Source of the DNA: JAJFFW01 sp965263375 | GTDB lineage: Bacteria > Pseudomonadota > Alphaproteobacteria > Caulobacterales > Parvularculaceae | Direction: 5' to 3' | NCBI GenBank assembly: GCA_965263375.1 | Contig: OZ253669.1 | Location: 2,294,001 to 2,358,000, forward strand | Length of the DNA: 64,000 nucleotides | Shown: positions 19,403-28,143 of the stretch, piece by piece | How positions within the stretch are numbered: position 1 is the stretch's first letter | Layout of the letters: each line of letters opens with the position of its first letter | Position numbers and translations under genes: made by a program | The notes under the pieces: model-generated | What the model saw: only the letters and a program-made list of their open reading frames with translations | What the model was told of the DNA's origin: nothing | The model's database searches: none

Positions 19403-20590
19403 ATGTCAGTATCCCTTCATCAGCAAGCCCGCGTCGGCGCCTATGTCCTAAAGCAAACATTGCTTGGCCGAAAAAAGTATCCGCTTGTCCTCTTCTTGGA
19501 ACCTTTGTTCCGCTGCAATCTTGCTTGCCCAGGGTGCGGCAAGATTGATTACCCGGCAGAGATTTTGAATAAGCGTTTGAGCGTCAAGGAATGTCTGGAC
19601 GCGGTTGATGAATGTGGCGCCCCTGTTGTGGCGGTTCCGGGCGGCGAACCTTTGATCCATAAGGAAATTGGCGAAATCGTTGAGGGCATCGTTGCGCGCA
19701 AAAAGTTCGTTTCTTTGTGTACAAACGCGTTATTGCTTGAAAAAAAGCTAGATCTGTTCAAGCCGTCTCCCTTCCTGTTTTTCTCCGTTCACCTTGATGG
19801 CCTAGAAGACGAACATGACGTCGCCGTCGACCAAAAGGGAACATTTAAAATTGCTGTTAAAGCAATTAAAGCGGCGCAAGAAAAAGGCTTCCAAGTCAAC
19901 GTCAATGCGACGATCTTCGATAATATGACGGCGGAACAGGTCGCTGATTATCTCGACTTTTCGACTGATCTTGGCGTTAACATTTCAATCTCTCCGGGTT
20001 ACGCCTATGAGCGAGCAGAAGATCAACAGCACTTCTTGTCACGCCAAAAGACAAAACAGCTTTTCCGCGATGTCTTTAAGCTTGGTACAGAACGCGGCCG
20101 CACTTGGAACCTGTCGCACTCTACGTTGTTCCTAGATTTCCTTGCTGGCAACCAAGAATATACGTGTACGCCATGGGGCTCGCCGACACGAAATGTCTTC
20201 GGTTGGCAAAAGCCGTGTTACCTTCTTGGCGAAGGATATGTGGACAGCTTTAAAGAGCTTATGGAAACCACTGATTGGGATAAATACGGCACGGGCAAAT
20301 ATGAAAAATGCTCAAACTGTATGGCCCATTGCGGGTATGAGCCGACCGCCGCCATGGACGCTGTTAAAAACCCGTTCAAGCTGTTTAAGCTCAGCAATCA
20401 GCATAAAATCAAAACCGACGGTCCAATGGCGCCGGAGATTAGTCTTGCAACTGCACGCCCTGCGATCGATGTTCACGAAGAAATTGTGGACGCGCAACTA
20501 GCCAAGATTGAGGCGGAAAAGCAAGCGGCGAGCAATGACGCCAAAGGCGGCACGCATACGCTGATCAGCAACCCGCGCGTCGACGCCTAA
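19403..20590 (+). CDS. hpnH: Adenosyl-hopene transferase HpnH (radical SAM)
   Basis: 395 residues from the ATG at 19403, with GGAG 8 bp upstream; the TTG at 19397 is less likely. The radical-SAM cluster motif is C38-x3-C42-x2-C45 (CNLACPGC), and a Cys-containing C-terminal SPASM-like region (CSNCMAHCGYEP) follows. HpnH adds the adenosyl radical of SAM to diploptene, giving adenosyl hopane, the first C35 hopanoid. The PGGEPLIHKEI and SVHLDGLEDEHD segments are typical of this family. The 3' end overlaps the convergent hpnG by 93 bp, so the last 31 codons of hpnH share DNA with the end of hpnG. Confidence 0.95.
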   Translation: MSVSLHQQARVGAYVLKQTLLGRKKYPLVLFLEPLFRCNLACPGCGKIDYPAEILNKRLSVKECLDAVDECGAPVVAVPGGEPLIHKEIGEIVEGIVARKKFVSLCTNALLLEKKLDLFKPSPFLFFSVHLDGLEDEHDVAVDQKGTFKIAVKAIKAAQEKGFQVNVNATIFDNMTAEQVADYLDFSTDLGVNISISPGYAYERAEDQQHFLSRQKTKQLFRDVFKLGTERGRTWNLSHSTLFLDFLAGNQEYTCTPWGSPTRNVFGWQKPCYLLGEGYVDSFKELMETTDWDKYGTGKYEKCSNCMAHCGYEPTAAMDAVKNPFKLFKLSNQHKIKTDGPMAPEISLATARPAIDVHEEIVDAQLAKIEAEKQAASNDAKGGTHTLISNPRVDA

Positions 20591-21247
20591 AGCTGATAAG
20601 GCTGGCAATTGCTGGGGGCGCCGCGCAAGCGCCTTTAGCACAGCCCAAATATCCGTTGATCCATCTGCACGCACCGCATTAAGCGCCGCAGGCGGCAAGA
20701 CACGCTGTGCCGGATCCGCGATAGCGCGCACCGCAATAAACGGAATTTTTGCATCAATAGCCGCCCGCGCGGCGCCGTGGCTTTCCATATCCACAGCAAG
20801 ACAGCCTGTCGCCTGAAAAATACGTGCTTTGTGCTCAGGGCTGTCGATAATCACATCAGATCCATAGACCGCCCCTAAATAGGTTTCCCCCTGGGGCCTG
20901 CTCTCACCAGGAACGCACTGTTTTACAGCACCTGCTATTTCATCAACAAGGGACATTTCAGCTTTTAAAAATTGCCCACCCTGCTCTATGACAGCGCAAT
21001 CGGACACGACAAGGTCCCCAGGCCGCAAAGAAGGATCGAGCCCCCCAGAAACCCCCGCGCTAATAATGCACAAAGCGCCATCATCGCAAAATGCCCGGGC
21101 GATTTCCTCAGCCCTCGCCGCATTGGCCCCAGAAACACCGATTCGCAGGTTTTTCTCTGGGCACTCCGCCGTCGCACACGCCAATTTCACGGACACAGCT
21201 TCTGATTGAAGGCCACAAACCACACCGATAAAACTACTAGACCCCAT
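20498..21247 (-). CDS. hpnG: Hopanoid-associated phosphorylase HpnG
   Basis: 249 residues of the purine-nucleoside-phosphorylase-like superfamily. Seen are the N-terminal VGVVCGLQSEA-type strand, the SAGVSGGLDPSLRPGDLVVS loop and the AVDMESHGAARAA motif with the Glu that normally binds ribose. HpnG removes adenine from adenosyl hopane to give ribosyl hopane (as phosphoribohopane), the step after HpnH. Its ATG overlaps the TGA of hpnE by one base, so translational coupling with hpnE is expected. Its 3' end runs 93 bp into the convergent hpnH. The C-terminal LGVDARVADQRMRAAFGVIARRLLFRL segment lies partly in that overlap. Confidence 0.9.
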   Translation of the reverse strand: MGSSSFIGVVCGLQSEAVSVKLACATAECPEKNLRIGVSGANAARAEEIARAFCDDGALCIISAGVSGGLDPSLRPGDLVVSDCAVIEQGGQFLKAEMSLVDEIAGAVKQCVPGESRPQGETYLGAVYGSDVIIDSPEHKARIFQATGCLAVDMESHGAARAAIDAKIPFIAVRAIADPAQRVLPPAALNAVRADGSTDIWAVLKALARRPQQLPALSALGVDARVADQRMRAAFGVIARRLLFRLNLG

Positions 21248-22542
21248 CAGGCCGCCTTTTCGCCTGCAAAACGCTTCAGCACCAAGGACGCAGCCTTATC
21301 GCCGGAACGGATCGACCCTTCAATCGTTGCGGGCAATCCCGTATCGGTATGATCACCCGCCAGCGTCAGATTAACATACTGCGTCTCAGCCTTAACACGT
21401 TTAGCAACAGCACCGGGCGACTGGTCTGGCGTTGCGCGACGTTCACGAATGACCCTCACCGCCTCATAGGGCATGTTTTGGATATCAAGACCAATTTGCG
21501 TCTCCCGCCAAAGCCGGTCAACGACCTCTTTATTCGGAACATCATCAAGCCCAATCGCATGGGATGCCGAAACCGTTAAACTAATAACATCATCCCGCAT
21601 AAACGCCCATTGCGCATCACTGGAAACCATCCCTAAAAGCGGACTATCCCCAAAGGCTGGCAACGGATCGGCCAAGGCAATGCGATAATGGACATTTAGA
21701 ATACTAGCATTATCCTCAGGCGGATCAAACTCCGGCATAAGCTGTTTTAAACGTGATGGCGGCAGAGCAAAGATGACTTCATCGCCTCCCTGAAGTTCAA
21801 TTTTATCAGTTGTAAACTCAAGGCTCGTCAGCCGAGCATTCTCGCACCCAACATCGCGCAAACGCGCATTGAAGTGCACTTTTGCGCCCTGCCCTTGTAA
21901 AAATTTAATCGCGGGATCGATAAAAGCTGGTCCCAACCCTTCGCGCGCGGCCAGCGGGCGTGATGGGCCGCCGCCAAGCGCGAACGTTCGAATGATCACT
22001 GAACGCAACAACTTAGCCTGGCCAATGTGCGGCGTCGTGTTTAACACCGCTAACGTTAAAGGCTCCCAAAACGCTTTGTAAAGAACATTGTTCTCATCAA
22101 CAACATCAGCAACCGTAGCATCCGGCCCAGCGAACATAATTCCAGCCGCTTTGATATAATCCATTACGGATGAGCCCGGTACACGCTTATTTTCGTTAAA
22201 AATCCAACTCGGAAAAAGCCCCTCATTGATTTCAACATCCCAGCGTTTACCCGTCGCGATATCAACAAACGGATAACGCGCATTTGTTGGCCCCGTCAGC
22301 GGATCTTTCGCGCCAATCCGCTTTAGATAGTCAAGGGCCGCATTATTGCCCGACATGATCAAATGGTTGCCATTATCGATCATACGATCAAGGGTCTTAT
22401 CGTAAAACGTACGGCAGCGTCCGCCCGCATGGCCGGCGCTGTCGAAAAGCTCTACCTTTCGTCCAGATTCAGCTAATCGCACCGCAGCAGCAAGGCCGGA
22501 CAGCCCAGCGCCGACAATATATGCTGTGGACGAATTATTCAT
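21247..22542 (-). CDS. hpnE: Hydroxysqualene dehydroxylase HpnE
   Basis: 431 residues. An FAD-binding Rossmann motif, VGAGLSGLAAAVRLAESG, opens the protein, followed by GGRCRTFYD and the C-terminal LAGDHTDTGLPATIEGSIRSG that closes the flavin site, the pattern of the amine-oxidase/phytoene-desaturase superfamily. HpnE reduces hydroxysqualene to squalene. It sits directly between the fused hpnC-hpnD (45 bp upstream) and hpnG (1-bp overlap) on the same strand, so the three should form one operon that makes squalene and processes hopanoid side chains. Confidence 0.93.
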   Translation of the reverse strand: MNNSSTAYIVGAGLSGLAAAVRLAESGRKVELFDSAGHAGGRCRTFYDKTLDRMIDNGNHLIMSGNNAALDYLKRIGAKDPLTGPTNARYPFVDIATGKRWDVEINEGLFPSWIFNENKRVPGSSVMDYIKAAGIMFAGPDATVADVVDENNVLYKAFWEPLTLAVLNTTPHIGQAKLLRSVIIRTFALGGGPSRPLAAREGLGPAFIDPAIKFLQGQGAKVHFNARLRDVGCENARLTSLEFTTDKIELQGGDEVIFALPPSRLKQLMPEFDPPEDNASILNVHYRIALADPLPAFGDSPLLGMVSSDAQWAFMRDDVISLTVSASHAIGLDDVPNKEVVDRLWRETQIGLDIQNMPYEAVRVIRERRATPDQSPGAVAKRVKAETQYVNLTLAGDHTDTGLPATIEGSIRSGDKAASLVLKRFAGEKAA

Positions 22543-22587
22543 ATCAATTATTCCGAAGGTATTTAAGCCCCTTAACCGTCAACCTGA

Positions 22588-24411
22588 TTATGGGGCTTTA
22601 TCTAAAGGTGGAGAAATCGCATAACGCAGGGAAATTATGAGCTTCTCCCACTTAGACATTTTAATCGGCGCACCAACTTTATCCCATCCGCGTTCTTGAA
22701 GCTTTTTCAAATACGCCTCATAAACGCCCATCATTAATAAAGCGGGCCGCAAAACACGCCAATCAAGGCCTTTTAAGGCGTCTCTCGCGTCTGCAAATTT
22801 TTGCGTCGCGATTACGCCTAGCTCCTCAGCAACGTTCGGCAATCCGGGGGAGCCGACAATTTTGTCAGGCGTTGTGGCCGCGCCATGTTTTTCTAAAAGC
22901 TCTCGCGGCAAATATAACCGATCAATCTCAGCATCTTCGCCAACATCTCTTAAAATATTTGTTATTTGCAGCGCATCGGCGAGAGACAATGCAAACCGAT
23001 CAGCATTCGCCCCCTTAGAAGCGCCGAAAGACGGCATGGATAGCATTCCAACTGAACCAGCCACACGGCGCGTATAAGCAAGCAAAGTCTCCATCGACGG
23101 CGCCACAATCGGACCATTGGCATCCATCTCCATCCCTTCAATCATGAGGATGAATTCTTCTTTTGGCAGATCAAATGTGCGAATTGGAATTAGCAAGGCT
23201 TTACCAGTCGGCGTCTGGGGCTCTCCGTCATAAAGCCGGTCCAGTTCGTCACGCCATGCGTTTAAACCGCGTTTCTTTTCGTCTACCGTGCCGCCCTCAT
23301 CAGCGATATCATCTACCTCACGGCAAAAAGCATAGATCGCATACATCGCTTCGCGCCGCGCCTTAGGCAAAATCCGCATACCGGCCGCAAACGAAGTGCC
23401 TGATTTTTTCACAACGCTTTTTGCATGGTCAGATGGCGAAATACGCTCATCCACGCCAGGCTTTATCGAATGAGGGTCTAGGCTGCCAGCCGCAAAATAT
23501 CCCATGACCGACCCAGATAATCCCGCGCGTATAAAGTCTGGTTTCTTTAACGCGACACGCGTCGCTAACGGATCCCCTGCGCGCAAAAGCTTTATCAAAC
23601 GATCAGCTAGTCTTACGATCACTTCTGATTCCATCGCGAGCCGGCGGCTTTTTAATACGGCTGGCAAACGCCGTGCATCAATCATCAGCCGTTCGCACCC
23701 GTCAAGCATTTCATCGAATACCCGTCGCAAGGCAGGCGCTGTTGTCGGGGCGTCAATCAGATCAACATTTCCGCCCTCGCGCTTTAGCCAGTCCCGAATG
23801 ATATAAACACGGTCCAAATCACGTTTATCGTCAGCACAATCTTGTAGATGGTTGACGATTTGAAGCACCGTGCAAAGCGCATCGGAATATGGGTAACCAG
23901 CTTTGTCCTCACCATGCAGATCAAGCAAGTAACGGCCCACGGGATTTGCAGAAAGCCGACAATACCCTAAAAGCTCTTCCCACGTATCATAGCGCAATTT
24001 TTCACAATCTTGAACGAACGCCGCAATCAGATCCGAACCATGCTGGGTCGGGACATTGGTTTGAAGCAGGCTGGTCCTTAAGGCATGGGCTTTTTCATAG
24101 CCTTTGCCGTAACCTGGCTCCCCCCGTAAAGCGGCGTCAAATGCCTTTAGACGCTTGGCGCGCTCGTCAAGGGCAAGCGCGCCATTATCTGCAATATCAT
24201 CGATAGCCCGCGCAAAATCATAAAAAGTCGCAACATGTGGACGTAGCGCTTTTGGCAATAATAGCGAGCCAACAGGAAAATTCTCATCCCCCGCCCCCTT
24301 GCCGGACGGCGTTTCGGGGGCGTTAGGCGCGGGCTGTGTGGCTTCAACGCTTGATCCTGCGTTTGGTCCAGCGTTTGGCCCTGCGGCTTTTAAATCGGTT
24401 GTGACAGACAT
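22588..24411 (-). CDS. Fused HpnC-HpnD squalene-pathway synthase
   Basis: 607 residues with two complete squalene/phytoene-synthase domains in one frame. After a Pro/Ala-rich leader (1-40), residues 44-310 match HpnC: FPVGSLLLP, first Asp motif D71-D75 (AIDDIAD), second near D191-D195. Residues 328-600 match HpnD: first motif D367-D371 (REVDDIADE), second D489-D493 (NILRDVGED) followed by RLYLPRE. HpnD joins two FPP into presqualene diphosphate and HpnC turns that into hydroxysqualene; these are normally separate, adjacent genes. The fusion would allow direct passage of the intermediate. The ATG at 24411 has GGGAA upstream. No frame break was seen at the join (about 310-330). Confidence 0.9.
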   Translation of the reverse strand: MSVTTDLKAAGPNAGPNAGSSVEATQPAPNAPETPSGKGAGDENFPVGSLLLPKALRPHVATFYDFARAIDDIADNGALALDERAKRLKAFDAALRGEPGYGKGYEKAHALRTSLLQTNVPTQHGSDLIAAFVQDCEKLRYDTWEELLGYCRLSANPVGRYLLDLHGEDKAGYPYSDALCTVLQIVNHLQDCADDKRDLDRVYIIRDWLKREGGNVDLIDAPTTAPALRRVFDEMLDGCERLMIDARRLPAVLKSRRLAMESEVIVRLADRLIKLLRAGDPLATRVALKKPDFIRAGLSGSVMGYFAAGSLDPHSIKPGVDERISPSDHAKSVVKKSGTSFAAGMRILPKARREAMYAIYAFCREVDDIADEGGTVDEKKRGLNAWRDELDRLYDGEPQTPTGKALLIPIRTFDLPKEEFILMIEGMEMDANGPIVAPSMETLLAYTRRVAGSVGMLSMPSFGASKGANADRFALSLADALQITNILRDVGEDAEIDRLYLPRELLEKHGAATTPDKIVGSPGLPNVAEELGVIATQKFADARDALKGLDWRVLRPALLMMGVYEAYLKKLQERGWDKVGAPIKMSKWEKLIISLRYAISPPLDKAP

Positions 24412-24432
24412 AAGCGTTTCCCATTGATGCGG

Positions 24433-24463
24433 GCGCTTCTTTTCATTACGTGTTTCGAAGCGC
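24433..24463. promoter_or_regulatory. Inverted repeat in the hpnCD-hpnB divergent gap
   Basis: GCGCTTC (24433-24439) and GAAGCGC (24457-24463) are perfect 7-bp arms 17 bp apart, between the divergent starts at 24411 and 24564. It could be an operator shared by both transcripts or a 5'-UTR hairpin. No experimental or family support. Confidence 0.3.
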
Positions 24464-24563
24464 TATGAAAACCACTCGCATGCTGGAATTAAAGCGGATG
24501 CGCTGAGATTACGCATCATTGCCGCACAATCAAAGCGCATGAGCAACAACACGGGTAAGATAA

Positions 24564-25763
24564 ATGTTTTGGAGCGCTATTGCGATCATTTCTTTTCTAG
24601 CTTGGATATACTTAACCATATTTCACCATGGTTTCTGGCGAGGCGAAGAGCGCCTTACATCACACAGGTCGCCAAAACACAGGCCGCCAAAACAATGGCC
24701 GCCAATAGCCGCCATTATCCCCGCCCGCAATGAAGCAGCCACGATCGGCCCGGTTATCGCAGCCCATATGAACAGCACCTATCCGGGCCCCTTCCACGTC
24801 ATCTTAGTGGACGACCAGTCAACAGATAATACGGCCGAAATCGCACAAAAGGCCGCAGATGATACAACGAAAATCGCCCATAGCCCTCACCTTTTCACTG
24901 TCGTCCGTGGCCAAAATCTTCCCCACGGTTGGAGCGGAAAAGTTTGGGCAATGGCCCAGGGGGTGGAAAAAGCCAGTGAAATTATGCCCGATGCCAGAGC
25001 CTTTCTATTTACCGACGCAGATATTAAGCACGCCTCTACAACACTGGCCCGCCTTGTCGCCAAAGCTGACGCAGATAGCCTCGCCCTCGTTTCCCTAATG
25101 GCGCGCCTTGATTCGCGCGGGTTGTGGGGCGAAATGTTAGTTCCCGCTTTTATCTATTTCTTTCAAAAGCTTTATCCATTCCCGGCTTCCAATAATCTTT
25201 GGAAACAAACAGCCGCCGCGGCTGGCGGATGTATGCTTGTCGACAAACGCGCCCTGGAAAACACGGGCCAGTTTGAGGTCATGAAAGGCGCCCTTATCGA
25301 TGATTGTACCCTTGCCGCCCAAATAAAAGGGAACAAGGAGCGCCCCATCTGGATCGGACTAGCCGACGAAGAAGTCATCAGCATGCGTGATAATCGATCG
25401 CTTCGTTCTATTTGGAACATGGTGGCGCGCACCGCTTTTACGCAGCTTGATTATTCGTGGACACGCCTCATCGCCGCCATGGTTGGTATGGTGCTGATAT
25501 ATTTAGGCGGGCCATTAAGTTTGTTAGCTTGGCCATATCACGGCGACACCACCCTAGCAGCCCTTGGCGCCGGATCCATCGGACTGATGATACAGTCTTA
25601 CTGGCCGACGATAAGGCTATACGGCTTGTCTTTCTGGCGAACCGCGACCCTTCCGTTCGCCGCTATAGTATATGTACTAATGTCCATAAGCTCAGCTATC
25701 CGTCACGCCGCTGGCAGTGGCGGGCGGTGGAAAGGCCGCACATACTCCCCTTCTTCAAATTGA
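24564..25763 (+). CDS. hpnB: Hopanoid-associated glycosyltransferase HpnB
   Basis: 399 residues. An N-terminal membrane helix (about 2-20) precedes a GT-2 family domain with IIPARNEAATIGPV, VDDQSTD, the DAD metal motif in LFTDADIKH and a later IDDCTLAAQIK. Hydrophobic segments follow at about 305-330, 335-350 and 370-390. HpnB is a conserved hopanoid-cluster glycosyltransferase thought to decorate hopanoids, though its exact product is not settled. GGGTAAG precedes the ATG. It is divergent from hpnCD and its 3' end overlaps the convergent tetR gene by 9 bp. Confidence 0.9.
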   Translation: MFWSAIAIISFLAWIYLTIFHHGFWRGEERLTSHRSPKHRPPKQWPPIAAIIPARNEAATIGPVIAAHMNSTYPGPFHVILVDDQSTDNTAEIAQKAADDTTKIAHSPHLFTVVRGQNLPHGWSGKVWAMAQGVEKASEIMPDARAFLFTDADIKHASTTLARLVAKADADSLALVSLMARLDSRGLWGEMLVPAFIYFFQKLYPFPASNNLWKQTAAAAGGCMLVDKRALENTGQFEVMKGALIDDCTLAAQIKGNKERPIWIGLADEEVISMRDNRSLRSIWNMVARTAFTQLDYSWTRLIAAMVGMVLIYLGGPLSLLAWPYHGDTTLAALGAGSIGLMIQSYWPTIRLYGLSFWRTATLPFAAIVYVLMSISSAIRHAAGSGGRWKGRTYSPSSN

Positions 25764-26489
25764 ATTAATCTGAGAAGGAAGTTTGAACTCCTCGACGGTG
25801 AGCCCTTCCAATCTATCGGCAAGACTTTCAAGGCGGTTCAGCACTGACAATGACTTATAGCCTTGGGCGTCTTCTCTCGATTGATTTGGCGGCGCTTGAA
25901 AAGCCTTACAAAAGAAAGATACATATTCATTCGCAAGCTGATCAATACTGCCGTTATGACCATTAAGCATCATCGTTCGAGCGGCATATTCCAGCCCGCC
26001 AAAGAAAAAATCGCGCGCCAAAGACGGAATTTGCGGCGCGATAAACTCTCTACGGTCAACACCGCGCTGGAAAATATAATCAAAAAGGCTTGAATAAGCC
26101 CGCTTTTCTTTAGTCGGCTCGTACCGTCCCGCCAGATCACCATACCGAAGTTGAAAATTCAACTCGACAAATTTCCAATCACTATTCAGCATACTAATGT
26201 GGTATGATGCTAGCGATTGCATCTGGACGATGGGCTCATCCCCAGTATCAATCACTTCTTGTGCTTCTTTTGTAATTTTACGCCAATGTTCAGAAGTTAT
26301 TGCACGCATCAAAGCGCTTTTGTTTTCAAAGTAGAGATATAGCGTGCCTTCCGCCACGCCAGCAACCTTAGCGATATCCGCCATTTTTGCGCCTTCCAGC
26401 CCACTTTGCAGAAAGACACTCGTTGCGGCGGCTAAAATATCAGCCTCTTTTTTTTCTAGTCGACCACGTTTTGTTCGTTCTACGCTCAC
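25755..26489 (-). CDS. TetR family transcriptional regulator
   Basis: 244 residues. The N-terminal TetR helix-turn-helix (about 14-62) contains ILAAATSVFLQSGLEGAKMADIAK and VAEGTLYLYFENKSALMRA, the usual recognition helix and F/Y-KSALM ending. The ligand domain (70-240) is helical and not specific enough to name an effector; it resembles lipid- or acyl-CoA-responsive TetR proteins only loosely. It ends at the edge of the hopanoid locus, convergent with hpnB. A palindromic block about 116-138 bp upstream of its start is a candidate operator for self-regulation, and hopanoid genes are possible targets. Confidence 0.92.
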   Translation of the reverse strand: MSVERTKRGRLEKKEADILAAATSVFLQSGLEGAKMADIAKVAGVAEGTLYLYFENKSALMRAITSEHWRKITKEAQEVIDTGDEPIVQMQSLASYHISMLNSDWKFVELNFQLRYGDLAGRYEPTKEKRAYSSLFDYIFQRGVDRREFIAPQIPSLARDFFFGGLEYAARTMMLNGHNGSIDQLANEYVSFFCKAFQAPPNQSREDAQGYKSLSVLNRLESLADRLEGLTVEEFKLPSQINSI

Positions 26490-26604
26490 AGCACTCTCCC
26501 TAGCTTTAGATCTAAAAAATCAAAGGAAACTGCCCCATTGCGAAATCGGCGCATGCGCGGGCGACCTTCCAAGGAGCGACCTTGGAAAGTGTGAGCGAAA
26601 AATG

Positions 26605-26627
26605 ATACAAAATTTTGTATGCATACA
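26605..26627. promoter_or_regulatory. Two overlapping palindromes upstream of tetR (operator candidate)
   Basis: A perfect 16-bp palindrome ATACAAAATTTTGTAT (26605-26620) overlaps a perfect 12-bp palindrome TGTATGCATACA (26616-26627), giving three TACA/TGTA half-sites in phase. The position upstream of the TetR start (26489) fits an autoregulatory operator. Confidence 0.5.
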
Positions 26628-26911
26628 GATAATAACGAGCTCACAATAAATCCGCAGCGAATACGCACCGCCCTACAAACAGGGCTCCAGGACGGTATGA
26701 CAGAGATTTCTCTGTCGATTGCAACAATCACCACAGGGTTGCAAAAAACGCTACCCCAAATTGTTACTGGAGAACTATACAACCAACTGACTTAGGTTTC
26801 ACGCACATTTCGTCCCCCATTTAGGGGGTATCTAGAACATTTACTGTCACGCTGGCCAAACAGATCACAATCTAGGGCAACGATACAAAAATAATTCGCG
26901 CGCAAAAAAAT

Positions 26912-26935
26912 AAAAGGGCGCGTGGCGCCCTTTTT
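26912..26935 (-). terminator. Rho-independent terminator after the 27036-27926 gene
   Basis: A perfect 10-bp stem AAAAGGGCGC (26912-26921) / GCGCCCTTTT (26925-26934) closes on a GTG loop. On the minus strand it is followed by a T-rich run (the A-rich bases 26904-26915), and it lies about 100 bp past the end of the minus-strand gene. T bases on the other side make it possibly bidirectional. The rest of 26490-27035 has no gene; a 98-codon frame at 26486-26782 was rejected. Confidence 0.9.
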
Positions 26936-27035
26936 AAAACAACAGCAAAATCGATGCTATCCTATGCAGTTCCATAAGGCGCAGGCTTTTACTCACAGCC
27001 ACAAATACGCCCACAAACCTATAATTTTGCAAATT

Positions 27036-27926
27036 CTAAAACCAATATGATTGGTTCAAGCGCTGCATAAATAGTGGCGAGCTAGAGGGCTGCATATTAA
27101 TGCTCCAAGTGGTCGGGCTGCCCAGTGTTGCCTTGATAGATTGCTGTTCAATTTTGTATTTATCGCACTCAATACGAACCCAAAGATCCGCTTGCTTGCG
27201 ATCGGCAGGAACTCCAGCGCGAATGATCAAGGTATTGCCGCGCCGCGCAATTGACCCGCCCGCAGAACGGAAGAGATTATATGTGCGGTTTGTGGAAGCG
27301 TTGTGCAGACGGCCGCGCAACTCCCCTTGACGGATTAGGGTCTCTACATCCTTTGGCAAACCATTTGTAAAATTGACCACCAAAGTAACATCATATTTAT
27401 TGGCCGTTTTCTGCTCGGTGCTCGTTGCTTGCGTTTTAATAAGCCGCGCTTCACCCGGCGCATAAGCAGCCAATTTTAAAAGTCCTTGCTGATCTAGCGC
27501 TGCTTCATCTTCTAAAGGTGCAGCATCAGACGAAATAGGCTCCAGCTCCAAAATATCAGTGCGTACAGGCTGTAGCCCGCCGGCAAGGTCGGCCGGAACC
27601 GCTGTCATCAAAACCGCAAGTAAACCAAATCCTTGTGCAAAAGCACCTTGTCGCGTGATTGGCTGGAAATAAAAGATTGATCCCGCGCCTACACCAATTA
27701 GGCCAAGAATAACCGCATAAAGTGGTACATCAGTTAAACCAAGAAGGTTACTTGCCCCCGCAACCCATTGATTTATAGTGTAAATAGCAGACGCTTCACC
27801 TTGCTGACGATAATCCGTCACCAAAGCGGCGATAATGCCGGACGCCCCCGCAAGAGCCAGTCCCATATAGTCGATAACCGAGAATTCACCCGGCGTTTTC
27901 AAGCCGCGCTTTACCCCATAGGCCAT
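27036..27926 (-). CDS. Unknown membrane protein with a soluble C-terminal domain
   Basis: 296 residues, family not recognised. Three hydrophobic segments near residues 20-40, 66-86 and 92-112 (rich in Ala, Gly and Leu) form the N-terminal half. A Pro/Glu/Asp-rich linker (115-160) leads to a beta-rich domain (165-296) with KYDVTLVVNFTNGLPKDVETL and LWVRIECDKYKI, which may be periplasmic. The ATG at 27926 follows AAGGGG, so the gene looks real, and it has a strong terminator at its end. It stands alone between the tetR region and a histidine phosphatase. No function is proposed. Confidence 0.7.
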   Translation of the reverse strand: MAYGVKRGLKTPGEFSVIDYMGLALAGASGIIAALVTDYRQQGEASAIYTINQWVAGASNLLGLTDVPLYAVILGLIGVGAGSIFYFQPITRQGAFAQGFGLLAVLMTAVPADLAGGLQPVRTDILELEPISSDAAPLEDEAALDQQGLLKLAAYAPGEARLIKTQATSTEQKTANKYDVTLVVNFTNGLPKDVETLIRQGELRGRLHNASTNRTYNLFRSAGGSIARRGNTLIIRAGVPADRKQADLWVRIECDKYKIEQQSIKATLGSPTTWSINMQPSSSPLFMQRLNQSYWF

Positions 27927-27986
27927 GCTTCATCCCCTTGTACTGTTCCCCTATCAGCTTAGCGTTTTTAGGGGCGTGATCCTAGT

Positions 27987-28002
27987 GTTAATAGTGATTA
28001 AC
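27987..28002. promoter_or_regulatory. GTTAAT-N4-ATTAAC inverted repeat upstream of the membrane-protein gene
   Basis: Perfect 6-bp arms at 27987-27992 and 27997-28002, 60-75 bp upstream of the start at 27926, with another GTTAA five bases on. The TTAA spacing is six, one short of the TTAA-N7-TTAA consensus of CtrA, so it is only suggestive. Confidence 0.3.
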
Positions 28003-28143
28003 GTTAATTTCACCACGGTTTTGTGACTTGCCAGTGACCTGGATCACCCATTTCCGATGAACGGCGTGGGGGAAATATCCCGAATTTGAAGAAGGCTTTT
28101 CATACATTTACACGCGATAAGCGAAGCTTGCCAAAACCAAAGC

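Noticed and set aside
26486..26782. 98-codon minus-strand frame upstream of tetR
   Set aside because: It covers the operator candidate, has no ribosome site and no family features.
27987..28007. CtrA binding site
   Set aside because: The TTAA half-sites are six rather than seven bases apart; kept only as an inverted repeat.
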